Below, piece by piece: positions 34,213-42,010 of a stretch of 64,000 bases of DNA; positions within the stretch are counted from its first letter, which is position 1; every line of letters begins with the position of its first letter. The DNA lies in contig NZ_CP109137.1 in assembly GCF_035918095.1 (NCBI RefSeq), forward strand, positions 4,032,001 through 4,096,000. Reading direction: 5' to 3'. The notes beneath the pieces are model-generated. The model searched no databases. It was given only the letters and a program-made list of their open reading frames with translations, and was not told the origin of the DNA. Position numbers and translations under genes: made by a program. Origin of the DNA: Streptomyces sp. NBC_01750 (GTDB taxonomy: Bacteria > Actinomycetota > Actinomycetes > Streptomycetales > Streptomycetaceae).

Positions 34213-34287
34213 TCAGGCGGAGCGCCGACAGCCCATGCTCGTGACGCGGACGTAGTCCACGTGGCGGCGGCGTACAAGCAGAAGCAT
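34213..34287 (-). CDS. Putative leader peptide (RRHVDxxRV...C family)
   Basis: A 24-residue peptide starting MLLLVRRRHVDYVRVTS and ending in GCRRSA. It fits the actinobacterial leader-peptide family with the RRHVDxxRVxS core and one late cysteine, found ahead of sulfur-metabolism genes and proposed to act by cysteine-dependent attenuation. A TATCCT -10-like box lies 6 bp before the ATG (34294-34299 on this strand), so the mRNA is probably leaderless. Between its stop and the dioxygenase start, 125 bp contain a GC-rich hairpin (GGCC...GGCC around 34108-34135) that could be the attenuator. Too short for most gene finders. Confidence 0.75.
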   Translation of the reverse strand: MLLLVRRRHVDYVRVTSMGCRRSA

Positions 34288-34384
34288 GGGCCCAGGATAC
34301 TGCGGACCCGTCGGGACGGTAGTGGCCCGTGTCACAGCGCGGGGCCCTGCCGCGGCCGGCCGCCTCCGTGAGGGAGGAAACGGA

Positions 34385-34963
34385 TCAGCCCAGGGCCCCG
34401 TCCAGCAGCAACGCCCACTGTGCCACCACCCTCCGACGGCGCGCGGCGTCATCCGTCAGGAGGTTGGCGAGGCCCAGACCGCGGGCCATGTCGAGCAGGC
34501 CCTGGACTGTTTCGCGTACCCCGGGCCGTGACTCGTCCGCATCCAGCAGCTGGACCGCGATCCGGTGGGTCTCCCGGCCGACGCGCGCTTCCAGCTCCGT
34601 GACGCGCGAGCGCAGTTGCTCCTCGTTGGACGCGGCGACCCACAGCTGCAGGGCGGCCCGGAACAGCGGCCCCGTGTAGAGGTCGACGAGGGCCGCGACG
34701 ACCGCCGTCCGGTCCTGCGTCGGCAGCGCCCGCAGCGCCTGCGAGCGCTCCTCCGCGACGTACTCCACCGCCGCCGTGAACAGGTCCTCCCTGGTCGGGA
34801 AGTGGTGCTGGGCGGCGCCCCGCGACACCCCGGCCCGCTCGGCGACCACCGAGACGGTCGAGCCCGCCCAGCCGCGCTCGGCGAGGCAGGACACCGCGGC
34901 CTCGAGCAGCCGCTGCCGGGTGGCCCTGCTGCGGTCCTGCTTGGGAGGTGTCACAACACCCAT
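34385..34963 (-). CDS. TetR family regulator of the acyl-CoA operon
   Basis: A 192-residue repressor-type protein. The helix-turn-helix is ATRQRLLEAAVSCLAERGWAGSTVSVVAERAGVSRGAAQHHFPTREDLF (residues about 14-62); the rest is a helical ligand/dimer domain (TAVVAALVDLYTGPLFRAALQLW). It is the last gene of the leftward operon and overlaps the enoyl-CoA hydratase by 13 bp, so it is co-made with the pathway. A likely operator is the 18-bp palindrome at 44532, ahead of the first gene. The inducer is probably an acyl-CoA intermediate, by analogy with other TetR regulators of such operons. Confidence 0.93.
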   Translation of the reverse strand: MGVVTPPKQDRSRATRQRLLEAAVSCLAERGWAGSTVSVVAERAGVSRGAAQHHFPTREDLFTAAVEYVAEERSQALRALPTQDRTAVVAALVDLYTGPLFRAALQLWVAASNEEQLRSRVTELEARVGRETHRIAVQLLDADESRPGVRETVQGLLDMARGLGLANLLTDDAARRRRVVAQWALLLDGALG

Positions 34964-35685
34964 GCGGGGTCCCGTCGTTCGAGGAAGGCCGTCATGCCCT
35001 CGCGTGCTTCCGCCGACGCGAAGAGCGAGGCCGAGCGCTGGACCAGGTCTTCGGCATCCCGGTCGAAAGTCTCCAGCACCCTGGCCGCGAGCAGCTGTTT
35101 CGATGCGGCGAGGCCCTGCGGGGAGGCTCTGCGCAACCCGTCGACGACGGGGCCGAGCGCGGCGTCCACATCGTCGGCGGCGAGTGTGAGCAGTCCGATG
35201 CGCGCCGCTTCCGCCGCGCCGAAGCGTTCGCCGGTGAGGTAGTAGCGCTCTGCCGCGCGCGCGTCCAGGCGCGGCAGCAGCGGCAGTGAGATCACGGCGG
35301 GCGCGACCCCGATGCGTACCTCGGTGAAGGCGAAGTCCGCGGCGCTCGTGCCGGCGGCGATGTCGCAGGCGCCGAGCAGACCGAGTCCGCCGGCCCGTAC
35401 ATGGCCGGTGACACGGGCCACCACGGGCTTCGGCAGCGTGACGATCTGCCGCAGCAGACCGACGAAGGTGTACGGGTTGGGCGGGGCTTTCAGATCGGCG
35501 CCCGCGCTGAATGTGGAACCGGTGTGGGTGAGGACGACGGCCCGTACGGTCTCGTCCTTGCCGCAGTCGGTCAGTGCCTGCGCCAGCTCGCCGACGAGCC
35601 GCGCCGACAGGGCGTTGCGGTTCGCCGGCGAGTCCAGCGTCAGGGTGGTGATGCCTCGCTCGTGGGCGGTGGCGACCAGCGTCAC
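34951..35685 (-). CDS. Enoyl-CoA hydratase/isomerase family protein
   Basis: A 244-residue crotonase-fold enzyme. NRNALSARLVGELAQAL and TFSAGADLKAPP form the first part of the CoA pocket and oxyanion hole; VTGHVRAGGLGLLGACDIAAG holds the second. The glutamates of classical hydratases are only partly conserved (TEVRIGVAPAV), as in methylglutaconyl- or isohexenylglutaconyl-CoA hydratases. The start GTG 35685 overlaps the CoA-ligase stop (GTGA). In the operon it would hydrate the carboxylated enoyl-CoA made by the carboxylase. Confidence 0.93.
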   Translation of the reverse strand: MTLVATAHERGITTLTLDSPANRNALSARLVGELAQALTDCGKDETVRAVVLTHTGSTFSAGADLKAPPNPYTFVGLLRQIVTLPKPVVARVTGHVRAGGLGLLGACDIAAGTSAADFAFTEVRIGVAPAVISLPLLPRLDARAAERYYLTGERFGAAEAARIGLLTLAADDVDAALGPVVDGLRRASPQGLAASKQLLAARVLETFDRDAEDLVQRSASLFASAEAREGMTAFLERRDPAWVL

Positions 35686-37265
35686 GTGTTTTCCCTCTCC
35701 CGGTCCCTCAGTTCACGCCTGAGGATCTTTCCCGAGGCGGCGCGCGGGACGCCGCCGATGAACTCGACGCGGCGGACCTTCTTGTACGGCGCCACGCGCT
35801 CGGCAACGTAGCCGAGGACATCGTCCTCGGTCAGGTCCTCCGCGGCACGCTGCCGTACGACGTACGCCTTCGGGATCTCGTTCCCGTCCGCGTCGTACAC
35901 CCCTATCACCGCGGCGTCCGCTATGCCTTCGTGGGTGAGCAGCAGCGCCTCCAGCTCGGCGGGTGCGACCTGGAAGCCCTTGTACTTGATGAGTTCCTTG
36001 ACCCGGTCGACGACGAAGAGCCAGCCGTCGGCGTCCACGCGTCCGACATCGCCGGTGTGGACCCAGCCGTCGGAGTCGATCATGTCCGCGGTGGCGTCGG
36101 GGCGGCCGAGGTAGCCCTTCATCACCTGCGGTCCGCGGATCGCGATCTCGCCCTCCTCGCCGACGCCGACGTCCTTGCCGGGGTCGTCGAGGGAGAGGAT
36201 GCGCATCTCGGTGTTGGGCACGAGCTGTCCTACGGCCCCGGGCGGCGGGGCGGCGGCGGACAGCGGTACGGCATGTGTGCCGGGCGAGAGCTCGGTCATG
36301 CCGTACGCCTGCCGCACCGGCGGCAGTCCGAGCCGCGCCGAGCAGGCCTGGCCGAGGCGGGCGTCGAGCGGGGCTGCGGCGCTGACGATGTACTCGAGCG
36401 ACGACAGGTCGTACTGCGCGACGGCCGGGTGCTTGGCGAGGGCGAGGACGATCGGCGGGGCGACGTACAGGCCGTTGATGCGGTGCTTCTCGATCGCCGC
36501 GAGGAAGGTGTCGAGCTCGAAGCGGGGCAGTACGACGACGGTGGCGCCGTGGCGGAGCGGGGCGTTCATCAGAGCGGTGAGGCCGTAGATGTGGAAGAAG
36601 GGCAGCACCGCGAGGATGCGGTCACCGGGGCCCATCGGGACCATCGGATAGAGCTGCGCGAGGTTGGTGGCGATGGAGCGGTGGGTGAGCATGACGCCCT
36701 TGGGGACGCCGGTGGTGCCCGAGGAGTACGGCAGGACCGCGATGTCCTCGGAGGGGTCGATGGTGACGTCCGGCTCGGGTGCGGTCGAGCCGAGCATGTC
36801 GAGGATGCTCACATGCCCGTCGGCGCGGTCGCAGACGAATATCTCCTCGATTCCGGCGACGAGTTCGGCGGCCCGGCGGGCGATCTCGAGGAGCGGTGAG
36901 ATGGTGACTATCCAGCGGGCGGAGGAGTCGCGGAGCTGTTTGGCGAACTCCTCCGCCGTGGCGAGCGGATGGACGGTGGTGACGGTGGCACCGGCGCGCG
37001 TGGCCCCGTAGAAGACGGCGGGGTACGCGACGGTGTTGGGGCTGTGCAGGGCCAGGACGTCGCCCTTGCGCAGGCCCGCGCCGGCGAGTGAGGCGGCGAT
37101 GCGGCGGTGGAAGGTGTCGAGCTGGGCGTACGTGAGGGTGGTGCCGTTCACGCCGTCGACCAGGGCGATCGTGTCGCCGTACTCGGCGGCGGCCCGGCCG
37201 AGTACGGCGTCGTGGATCGGCTCGGTGACGGCGGGAACGTCTGCGTACTCGCTGTGGAACACCAT
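35682..37265 (-). CDS. Acyl-CoA ligase (4-coumarate:CoA ligase-like)
   Basis: A 527-residue adenylate-forming enzyme. The ATP loop is LPYSSGTTGVPKGVMLTH, the second motif QAYGMTELSP, then GWVHTGDVGRVDADG and DRVKELIKYKGFQVAPAELE; the catalytic Lys is in PRAASGKILRREL. It would activate a free acid for the dehydrogenase encoded just upstream in the same operon. The 4CL-like label reflects motif similarity; a plant-type phenylpropanoid substrate is not implied. ATG 37265 gives MVFHSEYADVPAV. It lies 41 bp after the dehydrogenase stop. Confidence 0.94.
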   Translation of the reverse strand: MVFHSEYADVPAVTEPIHDAVLGRAAAEYGDTIALVDGVNGTTLTYAQLDTFHRRIAASLAGAGLRKGDVLALHSPNTVAYPAVFYGATRAGATVTTVHPLATAEEFAKQLRDSSARWIVTISPLLEIARRAAELVAGIEEIFVCDRADGHVSILDMLGSTAPEPDVTIDPSEDIAVLPYSSGTTGVPKGVMLTHRSIATNLAQLYPMVPMGPGDRILAVLPFFHIYGLTALMNAPLRHGATVVVLPRFELDTFLAAIEKHRINGLYVAPPIVLALAKHPAVAQYDLSSLEYIVSAAAPLDARLGQACSARLGLPPVRQAYGMTELSPGTHAVPLSAAAPPPGAVGQLVPNTEMRILSLDDPGKDVGVGEEGEIAIRGPQVMKGYLGRPDATADMIDSDGWVHTGDVGRVDADGWLFVVDRVKELIKYKGFQVAPAELEALLLTHEGIADAAVIGVYDADGNEIPKAYVVRQRAAEDLTEDDVLGYVAERVAPYKKVRRVEFIGGVPRAASGKILRRELRDRERENT

Positions 37266-37306
37266 TGCGGCCCCCTCGGCTGTGTGGACGGCCAGAATCT
37301 CCCGTC

Positions 37307-38464
37307 TCAGTACGACTTGGGGAGACCCAGGGACTGGTGGGATACGTAGTTGAGGATCATTTCGCGGCTGACCGGGGCGATCCGGGCGACGCGGGCGGCG
37401 GTGATCAGGGAGGCGAGGCCGTACTCGCGGGTGAGGCCGTTCCCGCCGAGGGTGTGCACGGCCTGGTCGACGGCCTTGACGCAGGCCTCGCCGGCGGCGT
37501 ACTTGGCCATGTTCGCCGCCTCGCCGGCGCCGATGTCGTCGCCGGCGTCGTAGAGGGCGGCGGCCTTCTGCATCATCAGGCGGGCGAGTTCGAGCTCGAT
37601 GTGGGCCTGGGCGAGGGGGTGGGCGATGGCCTGGTGGCCGCCGATGGGCTGCTTCCAGACCTGCCGGGTCTTCGCGTAGTCGATGGCTTTGGTGAGCGCG
37701 TACCGGCCCATCCCGATGCCGAAGGCGGCGGTCATGATGCGCTCGGGGTTGAGGCCGGCGAAGAGCTGGAGAAGCCCGGCGTTCTCTCCCCCACAGCCTT
37801 CGGCGTGGGAGGTACCCCCACCCACCAGGGCGTCGTCGGGGAGGTGGACCTCGTCCAGTACGAGCTCGAACTGCTTCTCCTGGGCCTGGAGTTCCATGTC
37901 GATCTGCGAGCGCCGGAAGCCCTGGGCCTCGCGGGGGACAATGAAGAGACAGGGCTTGAGACTGCCCGTGCGCGCGTCCTCGGTACGGCCCACGATGAGG
38001 GTCGCGTCGGCGATGTCGACGCCGGAGATGAAGACCTTGCGCCCGTTCAGTATCCAGCCGTCGTCGGTCCTGCGGGCGGTGGTGGTGATCCGGTGGGAGT
38101 TCGACCCGGCGTCGGGCTCGGTGATGCCGAAGGCCATGGTGAGGCTGCCGTCGGAGAGACCGGGGAGCCAGGTGCGCTTCTGTTCGTCGGTGCCGAAGCG
38201 GGCGATGACGGTGCCGCAGATGGCGGGTGAGACGACCATCATGAGGAGCGGACAGCCTGCGGCGCCCAGCTCCTCCAGAACGATGGACAGTTCCTGCATC
38301 CCGCCGCCTCCGCCGCCGTACGCCTCGGGGAGGTTCACGCCGAGATAGCCGAGCTTGGCGGCCTCGGCCCACAGCTCTTCGCGTACGTATCCCCGGCCGT
38401 GCCGCTGCCCGAGTGCGGCGACGGCGGCACGCAGTGCGGTGTGCTCCTGGCTCTCTGTGTTCAT
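37307..38464 (-). CDS. Acyl-CoA dehydrogenase
   Basis: A 385-residue FAD enzyme that would introduce a 2,3 double bond into an acyl-CoA. FAD-contact motifs are MAFGITEPDAGSNSHRITTTA and GRKVFISGVDIADATLIVGR; the C-terminal domain has QAVHTLGGNGLTREYGLASLI. Residues about 216-227 (GGTSHAEGCGGE) are encoded by a small palindromic repeat inserted in frame between DALVGG and ENAGLLQLFAGL; ordinary family members lack it. The loop position suggests the enzyme may tolerate it, but activity should not be assumed. ATG 38464 overlaps the carboxylase stop (ATGA). Similar enzymes act on citronellyl-CoA or isovaleryl-CoA. Confidence 0.94.
   Translation of the reverse strand: MNTESQEHTALRAAVAALGQRHGRGYVREELWAEAAKLGYLGVNLPEAYGGGGGGMQELSIVLEELGAAGCPLLMMVVSPAICGTVIARFGTDEQKRTWLPGLSDGSLTMAFGITEPDAGSNSHRITTTARRTDDGWILNGRKVFISGVDIADATLIVGRTEDARTGSLKPCLFIVPREAQGFRRSQIDMELQAQEKQFELVLDEVHLPDDALVGGGTSHAEGCGGENAGLLQLFAGLNPERIMTAAFGIGMGRYALTKAIDYAKTRQVWKQPIGGHQAIAHPLAQAHIELELARLMMQKAAALYDAGDDIGAGEAANMAKYAAGEACVKAVDQAVHTLGGNGLTREYGLASLITAARVARIAPVSREMILNYVSHQSLGLPKSY
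37786..37819. repeat. Small palindromic Streptomyces-type repeat inside coding sequence
   Basis: A 34-bp element beginning CTCCCCCACAGCCTTCGGCG and ending GGGAGGTACCCCC. The arms CCCACaGCC/GGCgTGGG pair with one mismatch around TTC, and a GGTACC end follows. Elements of this shape are common, mostly between genes, in Streptomyces. Here it sits within the acyl-CoA dehydrogenase gene and keeps the reading frame. Confidence 0.75.
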
Positions 38465-40404
38465 GACGCGGTGTCCTCCTGGGTGGCTACGTCCATTGCT
38501 TCGTTGACGACGGCGAGCAGGGCACCGACCTCGACCTGACGGCCGGGTACGGCGTGGAGCGCGGTGAGAATGCCGGAGGCGGGCGAGACGATGCGGTGCT
38601 CCATCTTCATGGCCTCCAGCCAGACGAGCGGCTGCCCCTCGCTCACCCGGCTGCCTTCGGCGAGCCCGTCGCCGATCCGGACGACGGTGCCGGGCATGGG
38701 GGCGAGCAGCGACCCGGGCCGGGTCCTGTCCTGGGGGTCGGCGAACCGGGGTTGTACGGCGAGGGAGTGGGCGCCGGTGGGACTGTCGACGTGGACGTGT
38801 CCGTCGCCGTGATCGGTGACGTCGTAGTGCCGTACGACTCCGTCGATCTCGAGCCGTACGCGGCGGGCGTCGGCGGTGACGACGCGGACGCCGGGATCGT
38901 CGACGAGTTCGAACCCGCCGCGGGTGGGGCGGTAGCGGATCTCGTGGTCGCCGTAGACCTTGAGCTGGGCCTGCGAGGGAAGGTTCCGCCATGCGCCGAG
39001 CCGTGCGCCGACCGAGGCGCCGGGACGGCTCGCGGCATCCGCGAGGGCGGCGGCGACGGCCGCGTAGCGCTCTCCTTCGGCGGGCGCGGTGAGCGCGTCG
39101 AGGTTGCGCTCGTAGAACCCGGTGTCCAGCTGTGCGCCGGTGAACTCGGTGTGCTCCAGGGACCGTACGAGCAGCCCCCGGTTGGTCACGGGCCCGTGCA
39201 GGCGTGTCCGCCGCAGGGCGTGGGCGAGCTTCCGCACGGCCTCGTGGCGGGTGGGCGCCCAGGCGATGACCTTGGCGATCATGGGGTCGTAGTGCACGCC
39301 GATGGAGTCGCCGGCGGTGTATCCGGTGTCGACGCGCAGGCCGGTGTCGACCCGCGGGCCGGAAGCGGCTCCGGGGACCGACAGCTCGTGCAGCACCCCC
39401 GTCTGCGGTGTCCACCCGTTCGACGGGTCCTCCGCGTACAGCCGCGCCTCCACCGCGTGGCCGTGCGCCGGTGGCCCGGACTCCGGCAGCGCCGTGCCTT
39501 CCGCCACGCGCAGCTGGAGCGCCACCAGGTCTACGCCGAACACCGCCTCCGTGACCGGGTGTTCCACCTGGAGGCGGGTGTTCATCTCCAGGAAGTGGGA
39601 CCGGCCCTGAGGCGAGACCAGGAACTCCACCGTTCCCGCCCCCCGGTAGCCCACCGCCTTCGCCGCGGCAACCGCCGATTCGTGCAGCGTCGCGACCAGC
39701 GCGGCCGGCAGGCCCGGCGCCGGGGACTCCTCGATGACCTTCTGGTGGCGGCGCTGGAGCGAGCAGTCGCGCGTGCCGAGCGCCCACACCGTGCCGTACG
39801 CGTCCGCCAGGACCTGCACTTCCACATGGCGGCCGCCTTCGATGTACGGCTCCAGGAACACCTCGCCGTCACCGAACGCGGACGCCGCCTCCGAAGAGGC
39901 CGCCTCCAGCTCCCCGGCCAGCGACGACAGTTCGCGGACGATACGCATACCGCGCCCGCCACCGCCCGCCGCGGCCTTCACCAGCAGCGGCAGATCCGCC
40001 TCCGTCACCGAGGCCGGGTCCAGCGGCGCGCCGCCCATCAGCTCCTTCGCCCGCGTCTTGGACGCCATCGCCTCGATGGCGGAAGGCGGCGGGCCGATCC
40101 ACACCAGCCCCGCGTCCGCCACCGCCCGCGCGAACTCCGCGTTCTCGGACAGGAAGCCGTACCCCGGGTGCACCGCGTCCGCGCCCGCCGCCAGCGCCGC
40201 CTTCACGATCAGGTCGCCGCGCAGATACGTATCCGCGGGCGCCGCGCCGGGCAGCCGTACCGCCGCGTCCGCCTCCCGGACGTGCAGCGCCGACGCGTCC
40301 GCGTCGGAGTACACCGCGACCGTCGCGATGCCCAGCTCACGGCACGTACGGAACACCCGGCAGGCGATCTCGCCCCGGTTGGCGACAAGAACAGAAGAGA
40401 TCAT
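38461..40404 (-). CDS. Acyl-CoA carboxylase alpha subunit (biotin carboxylase + BCCP)
   Basis: A 647-residue biotin-dependent subunit. The ATP-grasp biotin carboxylase part shows VLVANRGEIACRVFRTCRELG, HPGYGFLSENAEFARAV, the glycine loop AAAGGGGRGMRIV, and FLEMNTRLQVEHPVTEAV. The C-terminal biotinyl domain holds the biotin lysine in LVWLEAMKMEHRIV (near 605). It carboxylates biotin, then passes CO2 to the beta subunit encoded just upstream. Domain order matches methylcrotonyl-/geranyl-CoA carboxylase alpha. ATG 40404 is used (GAGG 5 bp before it); GTG 40407 is equally placed. Confidence 0.96.
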   Translation of the reverse strand: MISSVLVANRGEIACRVFRTCRELGIATVAVYSDADASALHVREADAAVRLPGAAPADTYLRGDLIVKAALAAGADAVHPGYGFLSENAEFARAVADAGLVWIGPPPSAIEAMASKTRAKELMGGAPLDPASVTEADLPLLVKAAAGGGGRGMRIVRELSSLAGELEAASSEAASAFGDGEVFLEPYIEGGRHVEVQVLADAYGTVWALGTRDCSLQRRHQKVIEESPAPGLPAALVATLHESAVAAAKAVGYRGAGTVEFLVSPQGRSHFLEMNTRLQVEHPVTEAVFGVDLVALQLRVAEGTALPESGPPAHGHAVEARLYAEDPSNGWTPQTGVLHELSVPGAASGPRVDTGLRVDTGYTAGDSIGVHYDPMIAKVIAWAPTRHEAVRKLAHALRRTRLHGPVTNRGLLVRSLEHTEFTGAQLDTGFYERNLDALTAPAEGERYAAVAAALADAASRPGASVGARLGAWRNLPSQAQLKVYGDHEIRYRPTRGGFELVDDPGVRVVTADARRVRLEIDGVVRHYDVTDHGDGHVHVDSPTGAHSLAVQPRFADPQDRTRPGSLLAPMPGTVVRIGDGLAEGSRVSEGQPLVWLEAMKMEHRIVSPASGILTALHAVPGRQVEVGALLAVVNEAMDVATQEDTAS

Positions 40405-40411
40405 CACTGCC

Positions 40412-42010
40412 TCACATCCGGAAGACGCCGAAGCCGCCGCGCGCGCCCTCGACCGGTGCCGTGTGGATCGCGGACAGACAGAGCCCCAGCACCGTCCGCG
40501 TGTCGCGCGGGTCGATGACCCCGTCGTCGTACAGCCGCCCGGAGAGGAACATCGGCAGCGACTCCGCCTCGATCTGCTGCTCCACCATCGCGCGCAGGCC
40601 CGCGTCCGCCTCGTCGTCGTACGGCTGTCCCTTCGCCGCCGCCGACGCCCGCGCCACGATCGACAGCACGCCCGCCAGCTGCTGCGGCCCCATCACAGCG
40701 GACTTGGCGCTCGGCCAGGCGAAGAGGAACCGCGGGTCGTACGCCCGCCCGCACATGCCGTAGTGCCCGGCCCCGTACGACGCGCCCATCAGGACCGACA
40801 GATGCGGGACGCGCGAGTTCGACACCGCGTTGATCATCATCGCGCCGTGCTTGATGATGCCGCCCTGCTCGTACTCCTTGCCGACCATGTAGCCGGTGGT
40901 GTTGTGCAGGAAGACCAGCGGCACATCGCGCTGGTTGGCGAGCTGGATGAACTGCGCCGCCTTCTGCGACTCCGCGCTGAACAGCACGCCCTGCGCATTG
41001 GCGAGCACACCCACCGGATAGCCGTGCAGCGACGCCCATCCGGTCACCAGGCTCGGCCCGTACAGCGGCTTGAACTCGTCGAAGTCCGAGCCGTCGACGA
41101 TCCTCGCGATGACCTCGCGCGGGTCGAAGGGCGTGCGCAGATCGCCGGGGACGATGCCGAGGAGCTCTTCCTCGTCGTACTTGGGCGCCGCAGCCGGACC
41201 GGGATCGGCGTGCGCCTTGCGCCAGTTGAGACGGGCAACGACCCGCCGCGCCTGCCGCAGCGCGTCCGCCTCGTCGATCGCGAAGTAGTCGGCGAGGCCC
41301 GACGTACGGGCGTGCATCTCCGCGCCGCCGAGCGACTCGTCGTCGCTCTCCTCACCCGTCGCCATCTTCACCAGCGGCGGTCCGCCGAGGAAGACCTTCG
41401 ACCGCTCCTTGATCATGATGGTGTGGTCGGACATACCGGGGACGTACGCCCCGCCCGCCGTCGAGTTCCCGAAGACGACCGCGATCGTCGGAATACCGGC
41501 CGCCGACAGCCGGGTGATGTCCCTGAAGAGCGCCCCGCCCGGGATGAAGATCTCCTTCTGGGAGGGCAGATCCGCACCGCCGGACTCGACGAGGGAGATG
41601 CAGGGCAGGCGGTTGGCGTACGCGATCTCGTTGGCGCGCAGGGCCTTCTTCAGCGTCCAGGGGTTGGACGCCCCGCCGCGCACGGTCGGATCGTTCGCGG
41701 TGATCAGGCATTCGACGCCCGACACCACACCGATGCCCGTGACCATCGACGCGCCCAGCGGATAGTCACTGCCCCAGGCGGCGAGCGGGGACAGCTCGAG
41801 GAAGGGCGTGTCGGGGTCGAGGAGCAGCTCGATCCGCTCGCGCGCCAGCAGCTTGCCGCGCCCCCGGTGCCGGGCGATGTACTTCTCCCCGCCGCCCGCG
41901 AGCGCCTTGGCGTGCTCGGCGTCCAGCGCGGCGAGCTTGCCGAGCATGGTGTCGCGGTGGGCGGCGTATTCGGGGCCCGCGGGGTCGAGGGCCGAGGCGA
42001 GCACGGTCAC
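40412..42010 (-). CDS. Acyl-CoA carboxylase beta subunit (carboxyltransferase)
   Basis: A 532-residue carboxyltransferase. The N-lobe carries RGKLLARERIELLLDPDTPFLELSPLA and VVFGNSTAGGAYVPGMSD; the C-lobe carries FLHNTTGYMVGKEYEQGGIIKHGAMM and MGASYGAGHYGMCGRAYDPRFLFAWPSAKSAVMG. These are typical of methylcrotonyl-CoA/geranyl-CoA carboxylase beta rather than of propionyl-CoA carboxylase. With the alpha subunit it would add CO2 at the gamma-methyl of a branched enoyl-CoA. The GTG at 42010 overlaps the stop of the AtuA-like gene (GTGA). Confidence 0.96.
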   Translation of the reverse strand: MTVLASALDPAGPEYAAHRDTMLGKLAALDAEHAKALAGGGEKYIARHRGRGKLLARERIELLLDPDTPFLELSPLAAWGSDYPLGASMVTGIGVVSGVECLITANDPTVRGGASNPWTLKKALRANEIAYANRLPCISLVESGGADLPSQKEIFIPGGALFRDITRLSAAGIPTIAVVFGNSTAGGAYVPGMSDHTIMIKERSKVFLGGPPLVKMATGEESDDESLGGAEMHARTSGLADYFAIDEADALRQARRVVARLNWRKAHADPGPAAAPKYDEEELLGIVPGDLRTPFDPREVIARIVDGSDFDEFKPLYGPSLVTGWASLHGYPVGVLANAQGVLFSAESQKAAQFIQLANQRDVPLVFLHNTTGYMVGKEYEQGGIIKHGAMMINAVSNSRVPHLSVLMGASYGAGHYGMCGRAYDPRFLFAWPSAKSAVMGPQQLAGVLSIVARASAAAKGQPYDDEADAGLRAMVEQQIEAESLPMFLSGRLYDDGVIDPRDTRTVLGLCLSAIHTAPVEGARGGFGVFRM

